From contig NC_079897.1 of assembly GCF_024868665.1 (NCBI RefSeq), positions 6,688,637-6,752,636 of the forward strand: a DNA stretch of 64,000 nt, read 5' to 3'. The DNA comes from Triplophysa rosa. Its lineage: Eukaryota; Chordata; Actinopteri; Cypriniformes; Nemacheilidae. This document shows positions 21,127 to 31,763 of the stretch, piece after piece. Made by a program: the position numbers and the translations under genes. The notes below the pieces were generated by a model that was not told the origin of the DNA, searched no databases, and saw only the letters and a program-made list of their open reading frames with translations. Position 1 is the stretch's first letter. Each line of letters starts with the position of its first letter.

Positions 21127-21578
21127 ACATAAATTGCCTGGAAATGTTAGCTGTACTACGAGCACTGAAGTACTTCCTCCCATTCCCCAGAGGCCATCAT
21201 GTTCTTGTGAGAACAGACAATACGAGAGTGGTCTCTTACATAAATCATCAAGGGCGCCTGAGGACACACCCTCTCTGCAGACTGGCGCATCAGGTTCCTG
21301 GAGTCCAGGATGTGGGAGCAGACATGCTGTCAAGGCAGGGGCTGAGGCCTGGGGAATGGAGACTGGAGCCAAAATCGATGTTTGCGTCCCAAGAGAGGTC
21401 TCATTGCCCTCTGTGGTTTTCTCTGTCTCACCCAGCCCCATTGGGACTGGATGCCATGGTACAGACATGTCCAGGGTGGCATCTGTATGCTTTTCCCCCA
21501 ATCTCTCTGCTCCCGGGAGTTCGACAAGAAAGGGATCAGCCTCTTACTAATAGCCCCTTTGTGGCCAGCCCTGATTAG
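21127..21578 (+). pseudogene. DIRS RNase H remnant (copy 2)
   Basis: Begins NCLEMLAVLRALKYFLPF, the conserved helix containing the RNase H Glu. It then has VLVRTDNTRVVSYINHQG (Asp-containing strand), GADMLSRQG and a C-terminal YAFPPISLLPGVRQ segment. It is open over 144 codons from 21144. The N-terminal part, including the first catalytic Asp, is lost in the deletion before 21127. RNase H would remove RNA from RNA-DNA hybrids during element replication. Confidence 0.7.
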
Positions 21579-21599
21579 GGCACATTCTACTAGGTACTA

Positions 21600-21775
21600 G
21601 TATGACTTCTGTTGGGGGCTTCTATGCAGGAAGTTTGTGATGCTGCTTGTTGGTCTTCCCCACATACTTTTATGAGGTACTGCAATCTGGACCTCTCTTC
21701 CTTACCTGGATCCAAGGTTCTTTTGTTCCGAGATGTGCATGTGCACTTGGACAGACACAATTAATTTCTGTTAGG
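21600..21775 (+). pseudogene. DIRS tyrosine recombinase, last ~45 codons (copy 2)
   Basis: EVCDAACWSSPHTFMRYCNL and the following LDLSSLPGSKVLL match the end of DIRS recombinases. The family's nucleophilic Tyr lies at the Y of RYCNL. All earlier recombinase motifs are deleted between 21578 and 21600. Confidence 0.65.
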
Positions 21776-22179
21776 ACCACTGTCATCAAATATTTAAAAA
21801 ACAGCACATATTTAAGGTTGGTGGAATGAAACTGTTCTGGGCAAACTCTCTGCCCGTCCATGCAGCCTTGCATGGACAGAGCGGGAGTGCAGCAATACAT
21901 ATCCCCCTGGGGAACCATAACAGTTCATTATGCATAACAGGATTAAATTAAATGATTCGACAGGTGGATATGGAGGAGATGGGGATGGAGGTGGGTTTTG
22001 AGTGCAGCACGATTAAGCAGCTGATAAAGCACAAGAAAGGCAACTAAATAGGACGCAGTCTAGTGTGTGTTGTATGACTATTGGTTAATGTTGTTTAGCT
22101 GCACCTGATGTGATCAGCTGATGCAAGCTAAACTCACGTGACCTGCCAGAACTAACATAACCTGCCGGATTATGGTGTA

Positions 22180-22570
22180 GTGGGCATTTCGTTTCCCATA
22201 GAGTCATTCCTTGAGGCAGTGTAGAGTTCCCGCAAAAGGGAACGTCTCAGGTTACGACTGTAACCATAGTTCCCTGAGATATGGAAAGAGACATTGCATC
22301 TCTTTGCCATAACTCCTTGTGCCTGGAGCATTTGCTTAATTTTTTTGCAGAAGCTGACTTGCATTGCTTCCGCTTCCTATTTATACCTTCCGGTATCCGC
22401 GTCGCCTGTGACGTCATGGTGATGTCATCGCGACTATAAATCACTCGTTACTTTCACACACTTTTTTCAGGCGTGTCACGCTGCTGGTGTTCCCCATTGA
22501 GTCATTCCTTGATGCAGTGTCTCTTTCCCCTATCTCAGGGAACTAAGGTTACAGTCGTAACCTGAGACAT
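22180..22570 (+). promoter_or_regulatory. Right internal/terminal repeat region of DIRS copy 2
   Basis: gagtcattccttgaggcagt (about 22201) and gagtcattccttgatgcagt (about 22499) are direct repeats. The segments gttccctgagat (22279) and atctcagggaac (22533) are inverted. A TGACGTCA site lies near 22411, and TATA-like tataaat motifs lie near 22372 and 22434. This arrangement of terminal and internal complementary sequence is the hallmark of DIRS elements, used to form the circular intermediate. Confidence 0.6.
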
Positions 22571-22670
22571 TCTGCAGTTTTTAAAGATACTTTTAAAATA
22601 TTGCCCTTCAAAAGGTATATTGAGAAATGTCTCATACAATGGAAGTCAATGTGGGCCAATGTTGTTTATA

Positions 22671-22870
22671 GTTCCCTTTCTGTCGGTATCTCGACGTTGT
22701 GTCGAACCGACAGAATGGGGTTTGTCTTGAGAACCTATCATCTTCTGAGTATTTAGAAAAGGCCAATGAAAATTGGCGAATGAAATTTGCATGCCGGGCT
22801 CCTCCCCGGATGTCCGGGTATAAGAGGGAAGCCGGCGTGCTCATTCATTCACCTTTTGTTCTTCAGAGCC
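22671..22870 (+). promoter_or_regulatory. Left inverted terminal repeat with TATA box (DIRS copy 1)
   Basis: Opens gttccctttctgtcggtatc, then a tcgacgttgtgtcga stem. TATAAGAGG at 22819-22827 sits about 60 bases before the presumed gag leader. The corresponding inverse at 28202-28240 gives the right end a promoter directed inward, antisense to the genes. Confidence 0.65.
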
Positions 22871-23019
22871 TACGCATCTGATGAGCTTCTCTACGATCTG
22901 GGGGATCATTCTTTCTGCTGGAATCTACGACGTGGACAGCGGACGGTCCCTTCCTGCAGTGACTCTCCCCTGGGCGTCTCGGCAGTTCCGGAGGTGTTCG
23001 AGCAAATTTCCTTTTCTAA

Positions 23020-24400
23020 AAGAGCAAATTTCTCCAGCGTGGCTTGTCCCGCTGTTCTCATGGGTGCAACACACTCATCGAGGAGGGGGACGGACACAAT
23101 GCCTGCTTCCAGTACGCTGGGGCAGACGTTGTGGATACGTCCTGCCCGCACTGCGGGCGGTGACGATTCAGACGTTGCGTCACGGGTGGCTGTGCTCCTA
23201 TGGGACTCAGCCACCACCTCGTTTGCTACCCGTTCCGTGGCGGCAAGACTACGGCCCTGCCGTCCGCTAAGGCAAGCAGCGAGGGTGATATGAGGATTAC
23301 TGTGAGCGATAATCCGCCAGCCACTGGCTCACGGACCGTTCACACCTCATCTCGCTCGTCTGTCCATTCCCCAGGAGATGGTCCGCCGTCTTATTCCTCA
23401 GTCACGTATTCGGACACGATGCGTGATGATGAGAGGTCTCTTGCAGCATCGGGGGGTGACGTACTGCCATCCGACTCCGACGATTCCACGGGCTCCCTCC
23501 CTCGGGGGGTCGAGCCCAGGAAGAAACGGACGTCGAGATGTCAGCCATGCTTTCCCGGGCCGCCATGAGCGTTGGGTTGCAGTGCCCACACTGCCTTTCC
23601 CAGCGCTCGCGGCTGGTTACATGGCGCCTCAGGTTTGAGCGCGGCTCCGAGCCGCGCCCGCCCCCAGTGCCGTGTTTACCGGAAGTGCATGAGGAACTTG
23701 GTAAGACCTGGAACGCCCCTTTCCGGCACGTTTTACGTCAAACAAAGTTCAGTCACCCTCTCTTCCCTCGAGGTTGAGACAGCTGGAGGATACGTTGTTG
23801 TCCCCCAGGTGGAGTTGCCGCCGCGGTGCTCGTGCCCGTAGGCGGCGGCCACCCTTGGGGGGGGCGACCTAGACTCCCGTCCAAGGCATGTGGTGTCTCG
23901 GCATCTCTGGAAGGGTGGTTGGTGTTACTGTCGAGTGAGGCCTCCCCGGAGGATTCTCGACAGTAAAGAAGCAGTCCTCCGTGCCACGACTCGGCCGCCT
24001 CGGCCGTCGAGTCCCATGCAATGTCTGCTTCCCGGCAGCCCTGGTCCTCTTCGACGCCCTCCAGCTCTGGCGCCCCCCACTCAGGCGGCCCCCCCTGGAG
24101 GCGACAGCGAAGAGGAGACCATCGCCCCATCAGGCCGCGGCGAAGCGGCCCTCATGGGAAGACCTCAGGAGGATCGAGGCTACCATTGGGCCCGACCCCA
24201 GCCACATCACTGGGTAGTCGGATAGGGACGGATCCTGCCCCGTCTCTCCATCTGCTGGTCCCCTCCGGGGGGCTAGCGCCCACTTACTCTCTAAGGAGAG
24301 TTTCCTCTCTCTCGGGGTTATCACAGCCGCTCCCACCCTCTGCACGACAGTGAACGGCAAACTCGACGTTGCGTCATGGTGAAGCGCAATGTCGAGTATA
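23020..24400 (+). pseudogene. DIRS gag remnant (copy 1)
   Basis: The gag region is spread over several shifted frames. A cysteine-rich N-terminus with DTSCPHCGR lies near 23130-23160. LCSYGTQ/VAVLLWDSATTS fragments lie near 23190. A Ser/Asp-rich linker ends in GVEPRKKR near 23520, and an HEELGKTW-like stretch lies near 23690. Pro/Arg-rich sequence follows to 24350. No single frame is long enough to be functional. Confidence 0.55.
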
Positions 24401-24550
24401 AACACCAGCCCTCAGCACTCTCAGTCAGACAGTGCGTTGAGCTGTGCAGTCAGCAGGCAGGAAAAACAGCAGAGCTGATCTCCTCCCCGGGGGACCTCCC
24501 CCGGCAAGGAATCCGTACTGCTAGCCATCGAACCACCCCCCGGGGGGACG

Positions 24551-25112
24551 ATGAAAAAGATCGTACCTTTAGTTCCGTCTCATTTCTGGGAGCCTGTCAG
24601 CTACGCGATCCAGTCGCCTCACGCCCGCCAAGTTCAGCATCCGATATACCTCAGTCAGAGGCTAGGATGTTCCCGTACTTCGGGCCTTCTGGTGAAGGGA
24701 GTGATCAAGCCCGTCTCACCAGCCGAGATGTGCAACAGGTTTTACAGCCTGTACTTCATTGTCCCCAAGAAAGGCGGGGGGTTGCGCCCTATCTTGGGTC
24801 TGTGTGTTCTGAACAGGCACCTACACAATAGCTGCCTTTCAGGTTGTTCACTCAGAAGCACATCCTGACGTCCGTCAGGTGTCAGGACCGATTCATGGCA
24901 GTCGACCTGAAGGACACGTACTTCATGTCTCGATCCTCCCTCGACATCGGCCATTCCGACGGTTCGCGTTCGAGGGACGGGCATATCAGTACAGGGTCCT
25001 CCCCTTCGGTCTGTCCCTGTCTCCACTAGTCTTTACGAAGGTCGTGGAAGCCGCCCTCCTTCCCTGTAGGGAAGGGGGTGTGCGGGTACTAACTATCACG
25101 ACGACTGGCTAA
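24551..25112 (+). pseudogene. DIRS reverse transcriptase (copy 1)
   Basis: 24551-24868 carries the finger region: YFIVPKKGGGLRPILGLCVLN, with the LRPI motif. After a frameshift, 24879-25112 carries FAFEGRAYQYRVLPFGLSLS and TKVVEAALLP. The catalytic box is shifted and altered: bases near 25091 read N-Y-H-D-D-W in the third frame, so the first Asp of the usual Y-x-D-D is kept but an indel breaks the frame before it. It cannot be active. Confidence 0.75.
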
Positions 25113-25620
25113 AGTTTTGGCACACTCTCGAGATCTGTTATGTACACACAGGGACCTGGTGCTCCGGCACCTAGATCGGTGGGGCTACAGGTCAACTGAG
25201 AAAAGAGCAAGCTCTCCCCGGTGCAGAGCATCCTCTTTCTCGGTATGGAACTCGACTCTGTCCTCACGAGCGGCCCCGCTCACCCCCCGGGGGGGCGCGA
25301 GACCCGCGACGAGGAAGCCCGCACCCTCGCGGCCTCCAAGAGGCAGCGCGACTGACTAGCGTGCCCGATCAGTGTTGAACTGCCTGAAGATCAGACAGTC
25401 AGCGGTCCCCCTGTAACAAGAGGCTCCTGGGATACATGGCATCCTCGGCGGGGGTGGTCCCCCTCGGGTAGATAAACATAAGACCGCTACAACACTGGAT
25501 GCAGAGTCAAGTTCCTTGGAGAGCGTGGCACACCGGCAGCAGGCGTATGGTCACACGCTTTTCTGCCGACACACCCTAACCCCCTGGTCTCCATGACCTT
25601 CTTGCGGACAGGGGTCCCCT

Positions 25621-26200
25621 TTGGGATGCCTCCCTGCAAGGTTGGGGTGCCGTGTGCAACGGGCAAGCAGTGTCGGGACGGTGGACGGGCCCCCGCCTGC
25701 GTTGGCATTTCAAATGCCTAGAGTTGTTGGTTGTGCTACTTGCATTAGGAGGCTACTACCTCTCGTGCAGGGAAGCACGTGCTGGTCCGGGACAGCACAG
25801 CTGCTGTGGCGTATTCTTTCACTCACAGCAGCTAACATGACTCACCCGACCCCTCCTCCTCTGGAGTCAGCAGGTGATCAGCTCCCTGCGAGCCACACAC
25901 ATCCCAGGCGTCCTGAACCAGACAGTCGATGCGCTCTCTCAGTCAGTCGACGCCTCGAGGAGAATGGCGACTCCCTCCCCGCGCAGCCGGCTCTTTTGGG
26001 ACAGTTCGGCCAGGCACAGGGGGTTCTGTTGCCTCCCCGGACTCCTCCCATTGTCCGCTTTGGTACTCCCTGTCCGAGGTCCCTCGGCACGGATGCCCTT
26101 GCGCACAGCTGGCCGCGGGACAAGCGGAAGTACGCTTCCCCCCAGTGAGCCTCATTGCACAGGTCCTGTGCAAGGCCAGGGAAGAGGAGCATCAAGTGGT
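25621..26200 (+). pseudogene. DIRS RNase H remnant (copy 1)
   Basis: Fragments in alternating frames: GWGAVCN near 25640 (Asp-bearing strand region, altered), HFKCLELLVVLLALGGY near 25708 (Glu helix), HVLVRDSTAV near 25775 in a shifted frame, and DALSQSVDAS near 25925. The order matches copies 2 and 3. Confidence 0.65.
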
Positions 26201-26339
26201 ACTAGTTACGCCCCTTTGGCCTAACCAGGACTTGGTTCTCGGAGCTGAGGCTCTGACAACAACTCTCCCCTGGCCGCTCCCCCTGGCGAACAGCTTCCCC
26301 AGGGGAAGGGGCACGTTACGGCATCCCAGGCAAAACCTG

Positions 26340-27300
26340 GTCTCTATGTCTGGACGGGACGAGGAGATCCTGAGTGACCCACCCCCAGTCCGGTTGGGAC
26401 GTCACTCAGGCTAGGGCTTCGGCCACTGGGCAGCTATACGCCCATAGGTGGCGCCTCTTCTCGTCCTGGTGCTCTTCTCGCCGAGAAGACCCGCGGCGTT
26501 GCTCGGTCGGGTACGAGCTGTCTTGTCCTCAAGAGAGCGGGGGAGTAACCTCTCCCCCTCCACACTGGGAATGTATGTAGCCGCTACGGCCGCTCATCAT
26601 GACCCAAGTACTGGGTAGCCTCTGGGACAGCACGGCCTGGTCATTAGGTTCCTAAGGGGCGCGAGAGGGTGACCACCTTTCCGCACTCCGTACCCTCTTG
26701 CGACCTAGGTGGCGGGCCCCAAGAGGCCCCGCCCCCTTTGAGCCTCTCGGGATTGCTGCTCTTTCTCAGTCTTGATAAAGACGGTTTTCCGCATGGCGCT
26801 CACCTCCAAGAGGGTAGGGGATCTGCAAGCACCCTCCGTGTCCACAGATTGCCTAGAACTCGGGGCCGGGATTCTCACGTTATCTTGAGACCCCGCCCCG
26901 GCTACGTGCCCAAGGTTCCCACCACTCTCCCGAGAGACCAGGTGGTGAACCTGCAGGCGCTCCCCACCGGGGAGGAAGACCCAACCTATCCGTGTTGTGT
27001 CCAGTACGCGCACGGCGCCTCTACTTGGACCGCACGCAGAGCCCAGAAGCTCTGAGCAGCTCTTTGTCTGTTTCGGAGGTCAGCAGAAGGGAGGGCTGCA
27101 AACAGAGGCTGGCGCACTGGATTGGGGATGCCCTCGTTAGGGCATACCGATCTCTATTCGTCCCTGCCCGTGGGGGTGAGGCACACCCCTCATGGGCACT
27201 GGCTCAGGGCGCCTCTCTGGCAGATATCTGCAGAGCTGCGGGTTGGGCTATGCCCAGGAACTCCGTGAGGTTCTAATACCTACGTGCGGAACCGGTGTCA
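26340..27300 (+). pseudogene. DIRS tyrosine recombinase (copy 1), HxxR box altered
   Basis: The recombinase is recognisable through MALTSKRVGDLQAP (conserved Arg of box I, near 26790), the RPRPGYVPKVPTTLPRDQVV segment near 26895 and SWALAQGASLADICRAAGWA near 27198. Upstream of that last motif the conserved H-x-x-R expected in this family is reduced to EAHPSWA, so the Arg is absent. The C-terminal tyrosine region is frameshifted (ttctaatac near 27272). Several frameshifts separate the pieces. Confidence 0.7.
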
Positions 27301-28014
27301 GCCCGCATCCTGGCAAGGTGTGGGACCAGCAGCCGGTAGGGCGTACGCCTGCGGAAGCCCTTCCCCCTCCGGGGGGAGCAGTGGCGATCCCGCCTCACTT
27401 CTTTCCCCTCGGGTAAAGAACAGGCATTCCATCCATCACTAGCACCCTTCCAGGGGACAGGCTGGGCAGAGCAGCCCTGCCCCCTTAGGCCGGGGTACAG
27501 TTGAGTTATCTCCCACATAGCTCTAACCCGACCTAGTGCTCCAGACATGGTAACCCCCCCTCCGTGGGCTGTTCCGTCTGATGTATCCTCATGAATGGTT
27601 CCCACCTTGGCAACCCATGACCTCCCCAGGTGGACTCCCACCTTGCGGTTAACTCCTGCAGTCCGCACATTCCTCCCATGAGTTCTCCCCTGATGGTGAG
27701 ACCATGTGGTGTCTCCACTAATTCCTCCCTACGGTAGGTAGTGGCCTCTGCAGCGTTTTTCCCCCAGGGGAATAATGCTTACACAGTGGCCCGTACGGTG
27801 CCGGGCGGCTTCTCGCCATTTTAGAGAATTAGGCCTCCGCCCGTGACGGCTGGTGTTAGGGGGCTTCCCAACTTTGTGTGGAAAGCTCTGGGTCCTCCTT
27901 CCTCTCCACTGGAGGGTCATAATTTCGCGTTAGCGTCTTCGTCTGACTCGCCCAGGCCAGTCAACGTCGCTCCACAGAGATTGTGACGCAGCTCAGTGCT
28001 GTGGCGTTTTCCAT

Positions 28015-28130
28015 AGGAACCCCATTCTGTCGGTTCGACACAACGTCGAGAGACCGACAGAAAGGGAACGTCTTGGTTACGGATGTAACCTCGGTTCCCT
28101 GATGGAGGGAACGAGACGTTGTGTCCCTCA
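28015..28130 (+). repeat. Internal complementary region of DIRS copy 1
   Basis: ctgtcggttcgacacaacgt followed by cgagagaccgacagaaaggg and then a gttccctgatggagggaac stem. It combines sequence found at both outer ends, as expected for the DIRS internal complementary region. The same block is found in copy 3 near 34395-34450. Confidence 0.65.
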
Positions 28131-28403
28131 TGCCACAACACTGGCCGCCCACCCCAGCGGTCGGGGGAGGATGCTTTAGGCTCCTCAGACCAAATGTGAA
28201 TGAATGAGCACGCCGGCTTCCCTCTTATACCCGGACATCCGGGGAGGAGCCTGGCATGCAAATTTCATTCGCCAATTTTCATTGGCCTTTTCTAAATACT
28301 CAGAAGATGATAGGTTCTCAAGACAAACCCCATTCTGTCGGTTCGACACAACGTCTCGTTCCCTCCATCAGGGAACCGAGGTTACATCCGTAACCAAGAC
28401 GGT

Positions 28404-28806
28404 TCCCAACTTCCTATCACATGAAGCAGAATTCTCAACCAATTTTACTTGAAAGATATGATGGAACTGGATTATATTCTACAGACTGACTGGATGGTTT
28501 TGATATGAAATGACAAGAAGATTGGAGGAGGCCATGGAAATAGTTTGAGAGACACAGCACATTTTGAGTTTTTCTTTTTAATCATGTGCAATAATGAGTC
28601 ATTCATAGTTACACCAGGTCTGTAAATACGTGAAATGCCATGCCATGGCCATATTAAACTTGCGTTTGTTTCCAATATCCAAACATTCCTTTATTAAAAA
28701 CATTGTGACAAGTCTTTGACAAAAGTAGAGGGTTTTTGACAGTGCCAAGTGAACAAAAAGTGAGAGGGAAAGAGACAAATAAAAAGAAAGATGTTTGTGT
28801 TGGTGA
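28404..28806. other. No gene recognised
   Basis: AT-rich sequence next to the DIRS right end. Confidence 0.5.
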
Positions 28807-28832
28807 GTGTGTGTGTGTGTGTGTGTGTGTGT
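28807..28832. repeat. (GT)13 microsatellite
   Basis: Uninterrupted gt dinucleotides. Confidence 0.95.
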
Positions 28833-28877
28833 TAGACTACACAATGCCCAACTCACGATAACTGTTTTTGTTCACAG

Positions 28878-28991
28878 AGAAACATGTCAAAAAAGAGATA
28901 TGTTGTGCAGAGCAGCAAAGTCTACATCGTGAAAGATGTGTCTGTCCTCCTGATCTCCGCAGCAGTGGGGAGGTTCTGGGTCACACAACAG
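28878..28991 (+). other. Candidate host exon, 114 nt, unknown gene
   Basis: A pyrimidine-rich acceptor (ctgtttttgttcacag) ends at 28877 and a donor (gtagtgag) begins at 28992. The 114 bases between are exactly 38 codons, with an open frame RNMSKKRYVVQSSKVYIVKD... ending in WVTQQ. A second frame is also open, so the codon frame is not proved. I do not recognise the peptide. GC content is higher than the flanks. It may be a phase-0 exon or chance. Confidence 0.25.
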
Positions 28992-30111
28992 GTAGTGAGT
29001 GTGGGGTCAGAGGGGCATTGTAACAAATCGCCGTGAAAAACTTTTATTACAATTGATTTCCTTTATTCGTTCCTGAAACGACATTCAGTCCATCATTTTA
29101 TTTGTGTTCTACACACAGTAAGATTTGAAAACCGATTGCAGTCCAATTAACCATATTTAAAGTACACCACCAACACTATGTTGAGAGTTATACAGTAGCT
29201 ACAATGTTTCGGGATATTATTCTTTTGGAGCTCAAGTGTGAATTTGCTTGCTTACAATAAAAATAGCAGCTTTGAACTTCTTCTTCATGATATAAACTAC
29301 TTTGTTTTGTTGCAAAATAAGAATGTGGTTGAATGTTTCCTTAAAAAAATCTTATCATGCTCAGTGCACTATCTTGAAATGAGAAGGAAAATCTGATGAG
29401 GGTTCCTCAGTGTGCCGGGTGATTATGAGGCAGTGAATCTTTTTATTGTCTTGGAGGAGATAGCTGTAAACAGCTTTGAAGTTATCAGGCAGCACAGTCA
29501 GTTGGAGAGGAGTAATTGGATAATTAATTCACTCTTGGACAGGTCAAATGGATTCTCCTCATCTCCATCACAGCAGTTTCGCGAGCTCTGTGAAAAACAT
29601 GATTGATGTGTGGCACAGTGTGATAATAAGAGAGCCTTCATCAGCCTGAACTCCTTAATCCAAGGTAGAGGAAGGTGATGACGATTTGAATAAGGCCATT
29701 GAACAATAGAGGAGAGTTTGAAATGAGGGTGGAATAAGTGTACAACCTCAATTTAATGTTTTGCTTTCAAAGTTGTGCAAAGGAATGAGCAGAGTTTAAA
29801 TGTTAAAACGAGTCCTACAGAGATCCGGTTAGAGAGTAGAGGTGCTTTATTCACTGCTTGTTTGACTGTCGACACCATCAGTTAACTCACAACAAGAAAA
29901 CTTTGGCATTATTAATTTCATGTTGATTTTAACCTGTACGACTTTCTTTAAGCTTTGGCTCAAGCTTTCTTTGTGGGTAAACACAATATAATGAACAGCC
30001 AAGGGTCATGCAGGTCGACACACATCTGTGCCTGCACAACTCTCCAGATTTCTGCTGTCCTTTACATCCTATACAGGCTATATGTCACCTTTATAAAATA
30101 CCTGTCGGCTG
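28992..30111. other. No gene recognised, possible conserved non-coding block
   Basis: AT-rich. The segment 29395-29660 has balanced composition and no repeat signature, and could be a conserved non-coding element. I cannot show conservation from one sequence. Confidence 0.3.
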
Positions 30112-30594
30112 AGGCCCCATGAATGGGGTATATGCACACAGGGCGATGACGTACTTCCGCTAAAATCTCAGCCAACTAAGCCATGTCTGCTCTCATGGAG
30201 CTGAGGTCATTTTTCACCAAGTGATAACGATGTGCTTAGTAAGAAAATGTTCACATTTCAGCAAACCGACAGCACTACAGCTGAGCATTGCTATATGCTT
30301 TTGTGATCAAGTCTCGAGTAAGTCCAAAAGTTTACTTAGCTTTTTTGAATATTTGTGGATGTAACTTGAAACAGAAATCCTGAAGCACTTCTCCTTTTTG
30401 GTTGTCGATGTATGACGTATTGTTTGGATAATTTGATTCACATTGTTGACCCATAATCCTACACGCATCTTAAAGTGACTGAGTGAAAAATGCTATTGTT
30501 CCCAATGGACGCTACGTGCGCCGGATGTAACAGAGCTGGCAGAGATTTTAGCTGAAATACGTCATCGCTCCCTATTATGGGGTGGCCCAGTTCG
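30112..30594. mobile_element. Foldback/MITE-like element with ~50-bp inverted repeats
   Basis: Left arm gcgatgacgtacttccgcta with the following aaatctca (from 30143) and the inverse of the right arm at about 30540-30568 match at 25 of 27 bases. The outer parts (ccccat...ggg) also match with an indel. No ORF is convincing and no clear target duplication is seen. Confidence 0.6.
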
Positions 30595-31600
30595 CGAAAC
30601 ACCCCCGCCCCCCCCCCCAAAAAAATGAACAACAGACAAACCTTTCGCACATATGGCCCAGACAATGTGCAAAATGATTGAGAGGTAGAAAGCACGTTAA
30701 ATCATTCTGATACACAAAAAAAATCCACAGAGACCTGTCACAGAGAGCGAGAGGGAAATTTCAGGTATCCCAGGTGCTATAGCATCATGCCAATCTCAGT
30801 TTGGCATTAGTCACATCCATCTGCAGAGAACTCTAACAACTGGACCTGCAATGGTCAGAAGCACTCAGTTTGGAAATAGACAAACTCCTTATTATTAATA
30901 CAAAACAAAATAAAAGCTTGTACATAAAAATGATCAGAAAATCAAAGCCTATAAATTGAAATTTGAACTAATTTGCCAAGGCTGTTGGTATTTACAATTG
31001 TGACTGAATAAACTAAATAAACCAATGGGCATGAGGGGGCACTAGAGCAGGGATAATTGCCCTTGCTTGGGTTCTTTAGTAAAGCGGAAAAGCAGAATGC
31101 AGTTGTAAATGCCACATATTCTCCTGCCTGATGGGGTCAGGTGAGCTCAGGTACAGACTGCTGACGGCTGGAGCTTTTAATCTCCATTAAGGTTGCATAA
31201 TGTCTCCTTTCAGGGTTGATTTGATTTGACATGCTTAATGACTTACTCATTTCTGCTTCAGTCCCCTGCCCACATCCTGGGGTGAGCGGTGACATTACCC
31301 CCTGCCATTTTTAAATTATAATATAATATAAATCAGTTATAATGCTTTTTTGCTGTCAAAAGCACAAAGCTGTCAATTTTGCAAAGAAGTTTTCGAATCT
31401 GGACAGCTATAGTATTTCCTTTAGGTAGCAAGATTAATGTCTCTGGACTCTCAGTTTTGATATATCATTAATTTATATATTTTTTATTTCAATTTATGTT
31501 GCTTATTTTTATTTATTTATTTATTTACAGCATGCATTAATATGTATTCCTGCAGTTCTAAAAATAATTGTTTGTGTTATGCCATTAAACGCATTTTGTG
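30595..31600. other. No gene recognised (1.0 kb)
   Basis: Begins with a poly-C/poly-A run (30602-30626). The rest is AT-rich with no supported feature. Confidence 0.5.
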
Positions 31601-31763
31601 TTAAAGGTCCAGTGTGTAATTTTGTTGGAGGATATATTGACAGAAATGTTATATACATTTAACATTTAGTCATTTAGCAGACACTTTGATCCAAAGCGAC
31701 TTACAAATGAGATAAAAAATGGAAGCAATTTGAAAAACTTGGTTACGGATGTAACCTCAGTTC

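Larger units (their letters stand above)
17950..22570 (+). mobile_element. DIRS-like tyrosine-recombinase retroelement (copy 2), degraded
   Basis: The left terminal segment (about 17950-18350) is the inverse of 22340-22540, as expected for DIRS inverted terminal repeats. Between them lie gag, reverse transcriptase, RNase H and a tyrosine recombinase remnant in order. It is a different subfamily from the copy at 22671. It contains three insertions (18021-18206, 18480-about 19261, 20771-21087), a short SINE-derived filler (about 21092-21126) and large deletions in the RT/RNase H linker and the recombinase. No long target duplication is seen, in line with recombinase-type integration. Confidence 0.8.
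22671..28403 (+). mobile_element. DIRS-like element (copy 1), nearly full length, degraded
   Basis: The left terminal repeat (22671-22870) and right terminal repeat (about 28190-28376) are inverted copies, including the caaatttcattcgccaattt segment and the TATA box. A third related block at 28020-28125 acts as the internal complementary region. The order gag, RT, RNase H, tyrosine recombinase is preserved, but frameshifts are frequent. Copies 0 (1-866) and 3 (31738-38105) belong to the same family. It starts about 100 bp after copy 2 ends, in the same orientation. Confidence 0.85.

Noticed and set aside
30602..30626. Poly-C/poly-A junction as a functional G-quadruplex site
   Set aside because: A single homopolymer run only. 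It does not contain four separated G (C) tracts.
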